The notes: generated from the sequence alone by a model not told the origin. Counted from the stretch's first letter, positions 39,001 through 49,190 are shown. The stretch is DNA of 64,000 nt from Rhea pennata (GCF_028389875.1 NC_084666.1:29978308-30042307); one strand, 5' to 3'. A program made the numbers and translations.

Positions 39001-42000
39001 TTTTTTTTGCAAACCTGAAAAGTAATTTTCAGTTATAACAAGAATCAGTACTCAATATGTATGTCAAACTTGCAGTGTTTTTTCTTCATTTTTTTTAGTA
39101 CTAACTTCAGCTACTAAGCCTTTTTCTTTAAAAATAATTCTGCTATTTTGTGAAAGGATGTAAAGAAAATACTAAAAGTTTCAGCTGATCACTGAGATTT
39201 AATTAAAACAATAATGGTATGACAAAGATAATGCCAAGTTAGTAAAGCAGGGATCCATCGCACAGAGGAATGAGTGTGTGAGGACCGTGAAGCCGACTTC
39301 CTTTGTTAGTCAGACATCACTGCCTTGTTTTGGCTCCATAAACTTCCCTAAAGTTGGCCAGGAGTCTGGAGGAAGAGAGGAGATTGCAGCAGCATTGCAA
39401 GTCTGCCCTTGAATGGTTTCCTGCTTTTTCTTCCCCAGCCTGGCCTAGTTGAGGAGCTGAATCAGGGGTATGATCCCTGGCACACAGACCCAATGGCATT
39501 GATCTTCGTAGCCCTTCAAGAGATCCCATCCAGATCTACTGCAGCCTTTGAATTCTGGCTATGAATCTGCCTCTTTCTTTGCAGATTAGGTCCTTTGTGT
39601 TTCAACATGTCACAGCAGTGTCTTTCTCCAGCCTTCCCTATTTTCCCCAGTATACTCTAGAAAACTGGCAGCAAACCCCTTATTTGGCCATTTTATTTAT
39701 TAAAAAAAAATATAAGTCAGTGAACTCTGGAATATTGTTGTTGCCTAGACTTGGGGTGGGAGGATTTGTTTTAGAATTGGAAGAAGAGAAAAGGGAGTGG
39801 TTGGCAGGGGGAAAGGGAATCTCTGTGCTAGTTTACCTGCCTACTTTATAACAGCTCCACCTATAGCACTTCCCAGCCAGTGAGACATAACCTCTTTTTA
39901 ACAGGAAGAGGACAAAATAGTGTCAGTGAAACTGGTCTGAGAAACTATAGCATAGTGGTTCTGAGCATATTATGTAGTATTGAGGAGGTAATCACTTCAT
40001 AGTACAGAAGACTATAGAGTCCATAGAAAATCAGCAGTAGCATCCTAGATGATAGGACAGAGGATTTTAAAAGTGTTTTAATGCTGTTTGATTGCACCTG
40101 AAATTTTAGTCCTTATTAAGGTACAGTTCAAGAGAGAAAACAACAAACACAAGTGACAGGCAAAACAATGCAATGAAACAAACTCAAACTGATACATAAA
40201 ACTGGTGCAAGTAGGAAATTCCACTTAATGCAATAGGATATTTAATTCACAAGTTATGTTGAAACAGAAATATGCGGTACTTCAGGTTGAAGAAAAGATA
40301 CGATCAAAATTGGCAGTAGCAGATTTTTCCAAATGACATTTTAGTGATCTGGCTGAAATGGTCAGCTCTGTTCATTAATACTGTGGTGCCCAGGGAGGTG
40401 TGCCAGGGAACGCATCCTATTTGGTAGTCTTTGCAAAACGGTTAATAGATGAGCGGGCATAGAGACTTACCTGCATTCATTGTGGCTGAAGCCATCATCT
40501 TCCGTTTTGCATTTAGGTACTGTAAGGGAGCAACAGGGTGGAATTTCTTGTCTGCTCTGAACTTGTTTGAAAGTAATAGGCCCATATGCATGTTTATCCA
40601 TTTTCATTATCAAATTTGGGTAGTGGAATTTTCACTACAAAATAAGCTAAGCAAAAACTGTTGAAGAGAAACTGAGGAAATAATTTTTTTTAAAAAAATC
40701 AAACCTTGTTATTAGAAGATACTTTCTCCTCTTTCTTAGAATAAGTATTTTCTTCTTAGTTGTCACATTAAACTTTCAAAGGATAATAAAAGCATACTTG
40801 TAAGCCTCCACAAAATGCATTGGTGACTTCTCAGTTATGTAAATGATTCTGCAGTGACTATTTTGTATTTGTTCGTAAGTGATTTTTGACAAACAAATGC
40901 CATAGTTTTAGAACTAGTATATGTATGTGACTTCTCTTAAAGTCTCTTAAATATTCATTTATTTAACAACAGTTATGGCAATTATATAAATGGTTGTTTT
41001 CAAAATAAAATTCCAAATTTCTTCCTGCAATTTTATTGTTACTTAAAAAAAAAAAAAGTCTCTGCTTCAGGTATTTTAAACCTTTTATGTTTGTTTCTTT
41101 TTAATTCCAGTTGAGAAAGTGGCAAATGAAAGCCAGAAAACACCAAGGGATGTGGTCATGATGGAGAACTTTCATCATATTTTTGCAACACTTTCTCGCT
41201 TGAAAATTTCTTGTCTTGAGTCTGAGAAAAAAGAAGCCAAGCAGAAATATACTGATCATCTTCAGTCTTATGTAATCTACTCACTTGGACAGCCTCTTGA
41301 GAAATTAAATGCAAGTATATTCTGGTTTAGCTTGATAAATTTGAATAACGCAGAGCAGGTGAACTCTCATAAATTTTTTACTTTGTAAGGTCTGGTCTTT
41401 TTATTATTGCATATATTATAATCCCTATCTTATTTTAGACTTAAACATGATAGCCAGTACTCTGACTTTCCCCTCACTTCTTCCTCCCTCAACACCATTT
41501 AAGACACTTAGACCTGTTGGTTAATCAGTACTGTCCATTGCCTTGAAAAACTTGCTTATTTTCTTCCAAGACTACGATCTTCATGACTAATTAGGAGCTT
41601 TGCAATGACTTTCTCCTCCTCAACTGCAGAGAAAATAGTGTTTGTGGGTTTTTTTGAAACATTCAACAATAATCATTGCTGTAACTCTCGTAAGGAAGTC
41701 CTGTGTGTCCTATGTTTAGCTAATTGTTAAACCAAATGCTGATTGAGCATTAGCCTCAAAATTTCAGTTCTGCCCACTGAAAGCTTCCCAGTGTTAATTA
41801 CTTTTTTTCTGCAAGGATTTCAGCCTGCTGCTGTTTTCAGACACTCATTTTCTGAGAGACAGATGGACTCAGAGAAAAAAAAAGTTTAAGATGTATTCTC
41901 TTTTTATGAATTAAATAGCTTATTACTGCTTCCAACCTCAATTGATGTTGTGGCTTTACACAGATGTTCATTGGCATCCTTCCCTCTGTTTTTAATGATA

Positions 42001-43400
42001 AAGTGAGCCAGCTGCTGGGGGAAGGTGAGCAAAGACAGCAATTATGAAGAAATACTGCTGCTGTATAATTATATACACATAATATATGCAATATAATTAT
42101 TATGGTATAAGCAGAGGATTTCGTATTCAAATGAAAAGTCCAGGTTTCTACCTTTAAGATCCAGCACTTTTCTAGGCTGTGATCCTGTTAATTAAGGCAT
42201 TTGAGAATGAGTCAATGTTGGCTATAAGACTGTAAAGAAAAGTTTGATTAGTTCTAGAAATGGCTATCTTTAGTTTTACATTGATACTAACGGAGTAATG
42301 TATCAGATAGCTGGGCTCTGATGTTTATGGCTGAACAATGCTATCTTATCTAATTAGAAAGAAAAATGGAGTGAATACACAAGTACCATATTGTTTAGCA
42401 GAAGCAAGATAGGCCATCAGACAAGCATATGCATAGTTACATTTAATGACTATAGGAAATCTAAACTAATTAATACCATCATTATTAGCATTTTTTTGAA
42501 GGTATTGAAGCTCGTGTGGCTCAAGGTATACGTGAAGAAGAAGTAAGTTATCAGCTGGCTTTCAACAAACAAGAGCTTCGGAAAGTTATAAAGGAGTATC
42601 CCGGTAAGGAAGTGAAGAAGGGATTGGATAACCTCTACAAGAAGGTAGACAAACATCTCTGTGAAGAAGAAAACTTACTTCAGGTAAACTAAATCATAAT
42701 TTGAAAAGAATAATCTGAATCTCTTGTAATATTTGCACAAACTTGATCAGTGCTTTTGCATATGTATTTTGTAGGACATGTCTAGCTTCAGAGCAGTTCT
42801 GAAGAACACTGACTTGAGCTGGATTCCTATAATCCCATGCTGATTCTATAATATTCTTTAAATTTTCTTACTGGTTAATGACTTAAGCACTTGTTAGAGG
42901 CTCTTTAAAGTCACCTTGAATTAGTAACACTGTTTTGGTTTTCTTTCTTTTCTTTGAAGACAAAAGCAATACAACTTTTTTTAGGGAAACTCCCCTCATG
43001 TCTTTTCCTGTTTTCTACTTTGAAGTGTAAATTTAGCAGGAATGATGTAAACATTTAAGACCTTAAAAGAAATCCAATGGGCAAAAGCTAATTTTTGCTA
43101 ATGATAAAACTTGGTTCAAGCTTGCCAACATCAAGGTACAGTAACCTTTCAGATATCAGCTTCACTGTGATCACTAAGAATCAATAACAGCTTCCATTCT
43201 ATGCATTATGTCAGTTGCTGTTTTCTAAAGTTTGCTTTCTTTGGCAGGTTGTATGGCATTCTATGCAAGATGAATTTATACGTCAGTACAAGCACTTTGA
43301 AGGGCTGATAGCTCGCTGCTATCCTGGATCAGGAATTACTATGGAATTCACTATACAAGATATCTTAGACTACTGCTCCAGCATTGCACAGTCTCACTAA
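16518..43400 (+). CDS. EXOC1: Exocyst complex component 1 (Sec3), complete
   Basis: Nineteen coding exons: 16518-16641, 17491-17621, 19603-19762, 20628-20648, 21409-21596, 22534-22761, 23013-23145, 23349-23458, 28014-28163, 29874-29979, 33371-33415, 34579-34742, 36509-36619, 37080-37156, 37609-37837, 38591-38774, 41111-41310, 42489-42683 and 43248-43400. They sum to 2709 nt, or 902 residues plus TAA, close to the mammalian protein (about 894). All phases agree. The product tethers secretory vesicles to the plasma membrane as part of the octameric exocyst. Residues 1 to about 140 are the Sec3 PH-like lipid-binding domain ([16 protein letters not shown]). About 150-290 is coiled coil, then a serine-rich linker (about 466-520) precedes the C-terminal helical rod. 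The start codon is the first ATG after the acceptor at 16507. Every intron is GT-AG except one GC-AG after 41310. Confidence 0.97.
17491..17621 (+). CDS. EXOC1: EXOC1 exon 3
   Basis: 131 nt, residues 42-85. It contains the basic strand-rich part of the PH-like domain ([17 protein letters not shown]), which in Sec3 contacts acidic phospholipid. It has the same length and phases as EXOC1L 2613-2743. Confidence 0.96.
19603..19762 (+). CDS. EXOC1: EXOC1 exon 4
   Basis: 160 nt, residues 86-138, [15 protein letters not shown] onward. This is the end of the PH-like domain and is homologous to EXOC1L exon 3. It ends in phase 1 before GTAAAT. Confidence 0.96.
20628..20648 (+). CDS. EXOC1: EXOC1 exon 5, 21-nt microexon
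   Basis: Seven codons' worth of sequence adding LPKVAE between the PH-like domain and the coiled coil. The acceptor is TTCTCCAG and the donor GTGCGT. It is phase 1 on both sides, so skipping keeps the frame. TGC triplets at 20586 and 20600 in the upstream tract resemble SRRM4-type microexon context. The protein joins correctly with or without it. Confidence 0.8.
21409..21596 (+). CDS. EXOC1: EXOC1 exon 6
   Basis: 188 nt, residues 146-208 ([11 protein letters not shown] then an acidic run to ELQVLDG). This is a linker leading into the coiled coil. The acceptor ACATAAG has a weak pyrimidine tract, but both frame and family sequence fit. Confidence 0.94.
22534..22761 (+). CDS. EXOC1: EXOC1 exon 7
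   Basis: 228 nt, residues 209-284, phase 0 at both ends. The heptad-rich coiled coil ([20 protein letters not shown]) is typical of exocyst subunit N-terminal CorEx helices. Confidence 0.96.
23013..23145 (+). CDS. EXOC1: EXOC1 exon 8
   Basis: 133 nt, residues 285-328 ([18 protein letters not shown]...), ending CMNVALRP before GTAATG. Helical part of the Sec3 core. Confidence 0.96.
23349..23458 (+). CDS. EXOC1: EXOC1 exon 9
   Basis: 110 nt, residues 329-365 ([20 protein letters not shown]...). The exon ends in phase 0 before GTATTA and the longest internal intron, 23459-28013. Confidence 0.96.
23459..28013 (+). other. EXOC1 intron 9 (4.6 kb)
   Basis: AT-rich intron with simple A and T runs (for example A-runs near 23643 and 23818). 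No CR1 copy is recognisable. A 35-nt segment at 27432-27466 has exon-like borders but does not preserve the frame. Confidence 0.8.
28014..28163 (+). CDS. EXOC1: EXOC1 exon 10
   Basis: 150 nt, 50 codons, residues 366-415 ([19 protein letters not shown]...). Phase 0 on both sides. The acceptor is TTCTTAAG. Confidence 0.96.
28313..28655 (+). mobile_element. CR1 LINE 3' fragment in EXOC1 intron 10
   Basis: About 340 bases of sense CR1, starting in the C-terminal coding part (GGGAAGAGAAGACTGAGG) and ending in the 3' tail TTACTGATTCTATGA. Compared with 14804-15163 it lacks a block after the GCAATGGGCA sequence around 28436. It is 5'-truncated, starts 150 bases after exon 10, and is closely related to the copies at 1-404 and 13410-15163. 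Confidence 0.93.
29401..29460. repeat. T-rich (T10 C)n tract
   Basis: Runs of 8-11 T separated by single C and then G bases form a short 11-mer polypyrimidine minisatellite in EXOC1 intron 10. Confidence 0.9.
29874..29979 (+). CDS. EXOC1: EXOC1 exon 11
   Basis: 106 nt, residues 416-450 ([20 protein letters not shown]...), ending KEGKKF in phase 1 before GTAAGA. Confidence 0.96.
30022..30047. repeat. A26 homopolymer
   Basis: An uninterrupted A run shortly after EXOC1 exon 11. No element body precedes it, so it is a simple repeat rather than a retrocopy tail. Confidence 0.9.
33371..33415 (+). CDS. EXOC1: EXOC1 exon 12 (45 nt)
   Basis: Residues 451-465, [15 protein letters not shown]. It is phase 1 at both ends, so it can be skipped without a frame change. 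It sits in a basic, serine-rich linker before the C-terminal rod. The acceptor is CATCCCAG and the donor GTGAGT. A 15-residue optional segment here is plausible as a tissue-regulated cassette. Confidence 0.92.
34579..34742 (+). CDS. EXOC1: EXOC1 exon 13
   Basis: 164 nt, residues 466-520. Very serine-rich ([19 protein letters not shown], then [12 protein letters not shown]), a likely disordered and phosphorylated linker. It ends TKFDK before GTAAAG. Confidence 0.96.
35467..35504. repeat. Perfect 38-base AT palindrome
   Basis: All 19 pairs match when checked from both ends. It begins TATTATATAATATTAATAT and its second half is the exact reverse complement. It lies in EXOC1 intron 13 and could extrude a cruciform. 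Confidence 0.95.
35722..35742. repeat. C11-G10 inverted homopolymer
   Basis: Eleven C followed directly by ten G, a pure GC hairpin within AT-rich intron 13. A G13 run at 36116-36128 lies about 370 bases downstream. Confidence 0.9.
36509..36619 (+). CDS. EXOC1: EXOC1 exon 14
   Basis: 111 nt, residues 521-557, phase 0 at both ends ([20 protein letters not shown]...). Start of the conserved C-terminal rod. The acceptor is TCTTTTAG. Confidence 0.96.
37080..37156 (+). CDS. EXOC1: EXOC1 exon 15
   Basis: 77 nt, residues 558-582 ([19 protein letters not shown]). This is a loop that by memory differs clearly from the mammalian sequence after GGTLSR, while both flanks are conserved. Donor GTATGT. 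Confidence 0.94.
37609..37837 (+). CDS. EXOC1: EXOC1 exon 16
   Basis: 229 nt, residues 583-659 ([20 protein letters not shown]... to [11 protein letters not shown]). A highly conserved rod segment. Donor GTAAGT. Confidence 0.97.
38591..38774 (+). CDS. EXOC1: EXOC1 exon 17
   Basis: 184 nt, residues 660-720 ([20 protein letters not shown]... to LIRAVFVS), ending in phase 1 before GTAGGT. Confidence 0.97.
41111..41310 (+). CDS. EXOC1: EXOC1 exon 18 (GC donor)
   Basis: 200 nt, residues 721-787 ([20 protein letters not shown]... to GQPLEKLN). The family sequence continues HFFEG, found at 42489, so the exon must end at 41310. The next bases are GCAAGT, a GC rather than GT donor. If the intron is retained, the frame runs on for 25 codons to a stop at 41386. 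Confidence 0.95.
42489..42683 (+). CDS. EXOC1: EXOC1 exon 19
   Basis: 195 nt, residues 788-852, phase 0 at both ends ([20 protein letters not shown]... to LCEEENLLQ). The acceptor ATTATTAG is AT-rich with a poor pyrimidine tract and pairs with the GC donor upstream. Confidence 0.96.
43248..43400 (+). CDS. EXOC1: EXOC1 last coding exon
   Basis: 153 nt, residues 853-902 then TAA at 43398. [20 protein letters not shown]... to the conserved end YCSSIAQSH. Acceptor TTTGGCAG. Confidence 0.97.
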   Translation, partial: VVWHSMQDEFIRQYKHFEGLIARCYPGSGITMEFTIQDILDYCSSIAQSH

Positions 43401-44690
43401 CTTCTGCAAAGAGAAAGAGAAGCTAGCAAAGTTTGTGCCTCTTTGGAACGAAATCAAACACTATAAATACAATTTGTTTTAAAAGGCAGAAATCTGTGTA
43501 TTTATATAATTAATTGTCTTATGTCAAGTCACACTCTTATTTCAAATGTCTTTCAGTGTAAAATGAAACCTTCAGTAACAGGTTGCCCTCCTGCTGGGTT
43601 GAAGTACTGTTTGAAAGCATTAATTTTATGAAACACTCTGGATCTATTTTTTTCCCCCTCCCCTAATATTCAGATACTTTTATTTATAATCCCTTTCCTT
43701 GCTAAAAGCAACTAGTACTAACTTCCTAGTACAGTAAAAGGATGCTACTGTCTTCACTAATACTTTGCTGCTTTGAAATTATGTAAACATTAAAAGACCA
43801 CCCATTTTTTTCCTTCCTCATTGTAGAATGTATATGGAAGTTATGAAGTGGGAATACTGAATTCATGTTCAAGGAGATAATGTGACCATGGTTGTATTTC
43901 TTAATTAAACTGCGTTCATCATAGTCTTTTTTCTGTGAAGTGTTAATAGTTAATTTTTTGCGTTTTTGAAGTAATGCCATTTTTCTGTCTCTGGGGACTG
44001 AAGTAGAATTACTTAATTTCTCAACAATTTTTTTCTCCCTTTTAATAAGTATTGACCAAATATTAATATAGTCCTGTTTTCATATAACCCCCTCTTCTCT
44101 CTTGGGCTTCAGCTGCCTGTGATGCAAGGCTTTGTTTAGATATGGCACAGGTGAGTAAGTGCAGCTCAGACATTTGAGGAAATTGCTAAGTTGTGAGATA
44201 AAACTGATGGAGCAAAGAGCCTTTGGGGGTCTTGTGGTGAGCTAAATTTTTAGCTCATTAAATCCTAGCTATCTTTTATTAGTATTTTGTCCTTGAACTT
44301 TGTACATGTGACAAGAAGTGCCCAGTGCAGCCTCAAGGGTGTGTGTGTGCATTGGGGGAGGGGGGAATTAACCCTTTGAATAAATTCCCTTGAAGTGGTA
44401 CAGAGACAGCCAAGTTAGTTGTTGTAGGCACCTCAATGTGGACTTCCTAGAGTTTTGCTTTTTTGGGGGAAGCCTGGTCACAGTTAAAACAACTGGGCAA
44501 TTCAGTACCTCATTATAGGTAGTAAACACAACCAGGACTATGCCTCTTGGGAAAGGATTACAGCTATGGAGAACTGCAGCAACATTTCTTTCCCCTGGAA
44601 GAGCTCAAGTGTGGAGGCAGTGCTGGTGCGGTTAAGTACTGTACTCGGCGCCAGCAGGTCACAACAGGAGCCCCTTTTGAAATAAAACCT
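43401..44690 (+). other. EXOC1: EXOC1 3' untranslated region and short gap to CEP135
   Basis: No coding. Possible poly(A) signals are ATTAAA at 43789 and 43904, and AATAAA at 44379 and 44681. The last lies about 180 bases before the CEP135 CpG island. Which ones are used cannot be told from sequence. A short GT run and a G-rich stretch lie near 44340-44366. Confidence 0.6.
44379..44384 (+). terminator. Candidate EXOC1 poly(A) signal AATAAA
   Basis: Canonical AATAAA 979 bases after the EXOC1 stop, one of several candidates. The nearer ATTAAA at 43904-43909 is followed by a T/GT-rich stretch and may be the main site. Confidence 0.35.
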
Positions 44691-45089
44691 TGCCCCGTGT
44701 CAAAGGTACTGAGATCACAGTGATGAATGCGCTGCGAATGACCAAAAGGAGCCCATCAGTGCTGCGGCTGAAGCTTGTCACATCTTCTGAGGTCGCAGGG
44801 AGCTGCTCTTGGCTCCGGTCCCGGCTTGGCTTTACCGTCTCCTTGGTTTCTTGCTCCAGGGCTGCGGGAAAGCCCGCCGCCCGCCAAGCTTCCGGGGAGG
44901 CGAGTTCGGGAAGAACGGGCGGCTCCGGGCCTGCCGCGGCGGGCGGGGCGCGGCCGGGCGCCGCGCGCGGGCTGCCGGGAGCGCGGAAGGGGCGGCGCGG
45001 CGGTTGGCGCGGCCGTTGGCGGGCGCGGCCGCGTGCCCCGTTGCTGCGGTGACTGGGCGGAAGCGACCGCTGCGCCGCGCGCCATTTTC

Positions 45090-45136
45090 AAACCGCCGGT
45101 CCGGCCGGGGCCTGCGGAGCCGGAGCGCCAGCCCGG
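45090..45136 (+). other. CEP135: Probable CEP135 noncoding exon 1
   Basis: The donor GCCCGG then GTGAGCG at 45136/45137 would close a short untranslated exon just below the promoter motifs. It would join the acceptor at 49190 that precedes the ATG exon. The 5' end is estimated. Other untranslated exons in 45137-49190 cannot be excluded. Confidence 0.5.
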
Positions 45137-45196
45137 GTGAGCGCTGCGAGGGAGCGGCCGGCGGGCGGGCAGGCACGGCTCCTCGCGGCCCTGCCC

Positions 45197-45240
45197 GGGG
45201 CGGGGCGGGGCGGGGCGTCGCGTCGCGTCGCGTCGCGTCG
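45197..45240 (+). repeat. G4-type GC array plus (CGTCG)5
   Basis: Four GGGG runs separated by single C (45197-45215) make a perfect G-quadruplex pattern and overlapping Sp1-type sites. Five exact CGTCG units follow directly at 45216-45240. The array sits about 60 bases inside CEP135 intron 1. Confidence 0.92.
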
Positions 45241-45480
45241 AGCAGGGGGAGGGAGGTGGTTGCTGTGGGTCCGCGTCGCCTCGCGCTCCTGTAGTGCCAG
45301 CAGCAGCTCCCGTGTGCTGGGCCGCGTCCTTCCCCTGGCGCCGGGGAGAGCCGTTCAGCACGAGCTCCCGGGCCCTCGGCTCCCCCTCGCTCCCCAGCCT
45401 CCCCTTCCCCGCCCGCCGCAGCGTCTCGCCGAGGCCGCCCTGAAGCGTCGCAGCTACTGCGTAGTGGCTTTGCTCTGGGA

Positions 45481-48400
45481 GAACATGCTTCTAACGGGGT
45501 GCCTGGAGAGACTGACGGGGGTGTGGGCGGGGAAAGGGAAAATAAACCTATTTCAAAGGGGAGAGGGCTTCTGTAGGCATAGATTGTGTTTGCTGAAAGG
45601 TCTTCCATACACGTTTCAGTTTGGGGAGACTGTGCTATAATGTAGACTTACTGTTTTTAGTGACTCTTCAAATAAGAAATCCATTTTCCTAGGACAAAAG
45701 TTGTCTTTCTAGTAGCAAATTGGTGACGCTTCAGAACAAGCATAGTGCCTGAATACTTTTGTCAGAAGTCAACTCCCAGCAAATCAAGTTGCAAACAAAT
45801 GGTGCCAAAACAACAAATTCAGACTTACTGCAGGTACCTTGAAAATGTTATTACAGCTGCCCTTCACAATACAGCTGTGGATCCTGTACCTGACTGTAAT
45901 ATAGTAAGCTTAGTCCACTGGGTGCCTTTTTTATATGAATGGAAAAAAAACCCCTACATCTTCATAGCAAAATGAGCAACACGGCAATTCCAGGACAGAA
46001 ACAGATGCTTTGTGAACATCTTTCACAAAACAGATGCCTCCAACCCTGCTGCTCAGTTCTCTCAAATGAAAAAGTTTGTGACCTAGAAGTTTACAGGTTC
46101 AAAATACATGTATTGTTATAAAAAGCTAGTCCTTCAAAAGACTGCTCACAAGCATCCAGGTATCTCACAAAATGAGCGTATGACTGTTGCCCTCTTTAGC
46201 AGTCTTCATGAGCAAAGGACAAACGAAAAAGGCTATTTGCTATAAATCTTTCTCCTGTGAATAACAAAGATCTGCAGATTTAGACATCTTGATAAATCCT
46301 TGTCTGGAAACTCCTGCTTGAAGGTACTATTTAGTCCCTTTTCATTTGTTTATCTAATTTTAAATAGATGTTTCTTATCTAAAATGGAAATTGTATTTTC
46401 TTCCTAGGAGGGCTAATGTACATGAAATATGTAGATATTGGATGATGTGAGCTATTTATGTAATTAATGTAGCCTTTTTTTTTTTTCTGTGGGAAATATA
46501 TTGAAACGAAGTTGTTTAAGTGTATCCTAGCAAAATTGCAGACAAATCTAATAGGGTCAGCATGCCTTATTGACATGACTCAGAACAATTGCGACAGAAA
46601 GACTCACAAGACTATTAAATATCATTAAAGACAATGATGTTCCAAGTTGACCTGACTGGGTAAGAATAGTTCAGTTGATGGAGAACACTTGAATTTACAG
46701 AAAGCTTTTGAGAAGGTTCTTTACCAAAACCTTTAGGAAAATGCATTTCTTTTGGAATTGAAGAAAAAAAAGTGTTATTTAACACTGATAATTGATCTGA
46801 AGAAAATTTACACAGTAAGGGGAAAAGTTTTCTCATTATGTGGAATTGTTAAGAGGTATCCAAAAAGCTGTAGAGGAATATTACAGCACTAAGTGATAAA
46901 ATGGGGATTAAGGGCCAGTGTTGATAAAGGCAAATCACGAACTCTAGGGGGCTGTTGTTACTCAAAAAAAGAGATGTTAGAATCATTAAATAGAGAATGC
47001 TACAGCAGGTATCTTTATAGCTGCTATATAAATCTTTGGCGCAGCCATATTTCAAAAACAAGGTGCTCAGAAGTGCTCTCAGTTTCAGAAAAGGCACAGA
47101 AAGGGGTGATAAGGTTAATCAGCTATATGCAGTGTTTTTGCAGAAGCTTCCAGAAAGTTTTGGAAAATAAATTACTGAGGAGGGATATGTTAAATATACC
47201 ATTGTGAATGACTGAAACCATGACTAAGAGTTATTTTGTATGTCTTCATATCCAAATGGATATAATTTATATACAAATATCTGATAGCAAGTATTCATTG
47301 CTATCAGGTATTTGGATATAAACGTGCTAAAGACTCTAAAAACGGATGTGGTAGAAAGGTCTGTCAGGTGCTATTAAAATAATGATTTAGGTGTAGGACA
47401 GAGTCCCTATAACCCTAAGGTTATAGTAAAAGAAGATAATTTAAGAGGATGATTTGCCTCGTGTTTATTTATGTTTTATGCTTTCACTGTTGTTACTGTC
47501 AGAGATGCAGGGTATTTGGCCAGACTGATTTTACTTTCTACTGAATCGGTACAGCAGTTCTTCTGTTTGCTTTGTATCTCGAGAAAGCTGTGTTTTCCTG
47601 ATGGAGAAGTTACTAGATGCTTTTTGATGTGATAATAACAATTCATCTTTTTAACTAATATAGTTCTTAAGGAGAGAATGTGCTCAAGAGTCATTAGCTT
47701 ACTTTTCTAGTAAGTAATATAAGATGGATTCCTGAGATTAGTTCTTAACCATAGTAACACGATCACTCCCTTTTTTGAATTCAACATAAAGAATCCTCAA
47801 TGTGAATGCAGAAATACCGAAGTCATCGCTTACAGCTTTTCTCTTTGGCTGCCAAAGGAGAATGAAGAGCTTTTAGAATAATGACTTAATACTGTCCATT
47901 ACTGGTTTGTGGAACGAAATGTTCCTTCTCCTTCAACCAATCTAGTACAATGTATAAGTTGTTGTTCTCCATGCTGTTGCCCTTTATATCTCAAAATCCT
48001 GAACCTCTTCAAATTAGTGTTTTGGTAATCCCTGGAACAGATCCTGTGCTCACAAGGGTAGTGATTTTCTCTAATCTGTTGAGCAGTGCCTGGCAACTGT
48101 AGTCCTACTATTAGACCTATTTGTACTGTTTTGATACAATTAGATGAAATCTTCCTTTCCAGTCTGACATGAAACTTTTTTTCTAACTTTATTATTAATA
48201 AATAATTTTATTTTAAATACTTGCATAATTTTTATCGGTTTTATCAATCCCCTATTTTAAAATCTAGGGGATTGCAAAACAGCATAGTTTAGATAACAAT
48301 TTATATTCTTTCACCTATCTATGAGATGCAAACAATGCTTCCTCCAATTCATAGTTTGGCTACTGAGGTCTTCTGCATAAAGAGCAGGTTAATATTGCAA

Positions 48401-49190
48401 CTCCTGAAGAAACATGAGGGAAATGTTTTACAGAAATAATTAGTTTTCTAAAATATTAATAACTATTGAGGACATATGTTTTCAAATATCTGAGAAATAT
48501 CAGCTGTAGTATTCCATTTCATTTCTCATTGTATAGCTAAATCAAAAAGACATAAAGATGTGAAAATGCTTCCCCCCTCAAGTGTAGCTGTCAAAAAAAC
48601 TCATAAAGGGATTCTTGAACTGAATTTTTCAGGAAGCTCTGTAGTTAGGACTGTCCCGTAGTGAGGGTCATTTCTTTCCTGCTTTCCCAAATAGAAAGGT
48701 CAAGTTCAAAATGTTAATCTGTCCTCAAAATTTTATTTTTTTTTTTTTTACATTTTTGCTTACTAAGTCAATCTTTTGTTAAGTCTATATAAGAAAGAAA
48801 AAAAGTATGGAGGAATTTAGAAAATGATCTGTTAGGTTGTTTTTTAGAAGATGCCTTGATGATTCTGATTAAAAGCATCAGAATCCACTGATTTCATTAT
48901 CTTCCCATAGTAAAATGTTTTCAGAATTTGTTTCTTACAGACTGGAAAGAGAATTTTATGTTCGTATTATAAAATGTTATGAAATGCTCAGATAGAAATA
49001 ACTAATTTTCAAGGTAAATACATCTTTGTAAAGAAACGTGTAAAACTTTTCAAAAAATTTTAATTGTTTTGATTTTCCTAATTTTTTTAAGAATATGCTT
49101 AAATATTTCCTACATTAAAAAAAATCCATTATTTTTTCAATATTACTATCATTTTGAAGGATAAATGCTGCAACAGACAATCTTTTGCAG
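45481..49190 (+). other. CEP135 intron 1
   Basis: AT-rich, no exon seen. A decayed LINE is recognisable at about 46650-47400. Short open frames elsewhere show no family resemblance. The intron ends TCTTTTGCAG. Confidence 0.65.
46650..47400 (+). mobile_element. Old decayed CR1/L3-like LINE relic
   Basis: Scattered matches in the right order to the RT and C-terminal part of ancient CR1-type LINEs. These include a segment reading like LQKAFEKV (46697-46720) and a VDKGKS segment (46920-46935) matching the NVDKCK-type motif. A long-range LYKSLWRPHLEY-like region is near 47025-47060, and EKAQKGVIRLI near 47090-47125. Heavily mutated with no long frame. Boundaries are approximate and the family is uncertain. 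Confidence 0.5.

Larger units (their letters stand above)
44860..45450 (+). promoter_or_regulatory. CEP135: CpG-island promoter of CEP135
   Basis: Dense CpG and GC content with no TATA box. Around 45050-45095 lie GGGCGGAAG (GC box/ETS-like), a GCCATTTT YY1-type site (45081-45088) and TTCAAA (45087-45092), the complement of the cell-cycle CHR core TTTGAA. A CHR would fit a centrosome gene expressed in G2/M, but the match is short. The start site is inferred near 45060-45110. A G-quadruplex-type GC array follows at 45197. Confidence 0.85.

Noticed and set aside
39317-39851. Relatively GC-rich stretch with open frames in EXOC1 intron 17
   Set aside because: Composition suggests an old repeat, but I could not match it to any element or protein.
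44690-45640. Several open frames of 120-258 codons over the CEP135 CpG island
   Set aside because: Same composition effect in all frames, with no homology and no consistent splice pattern.
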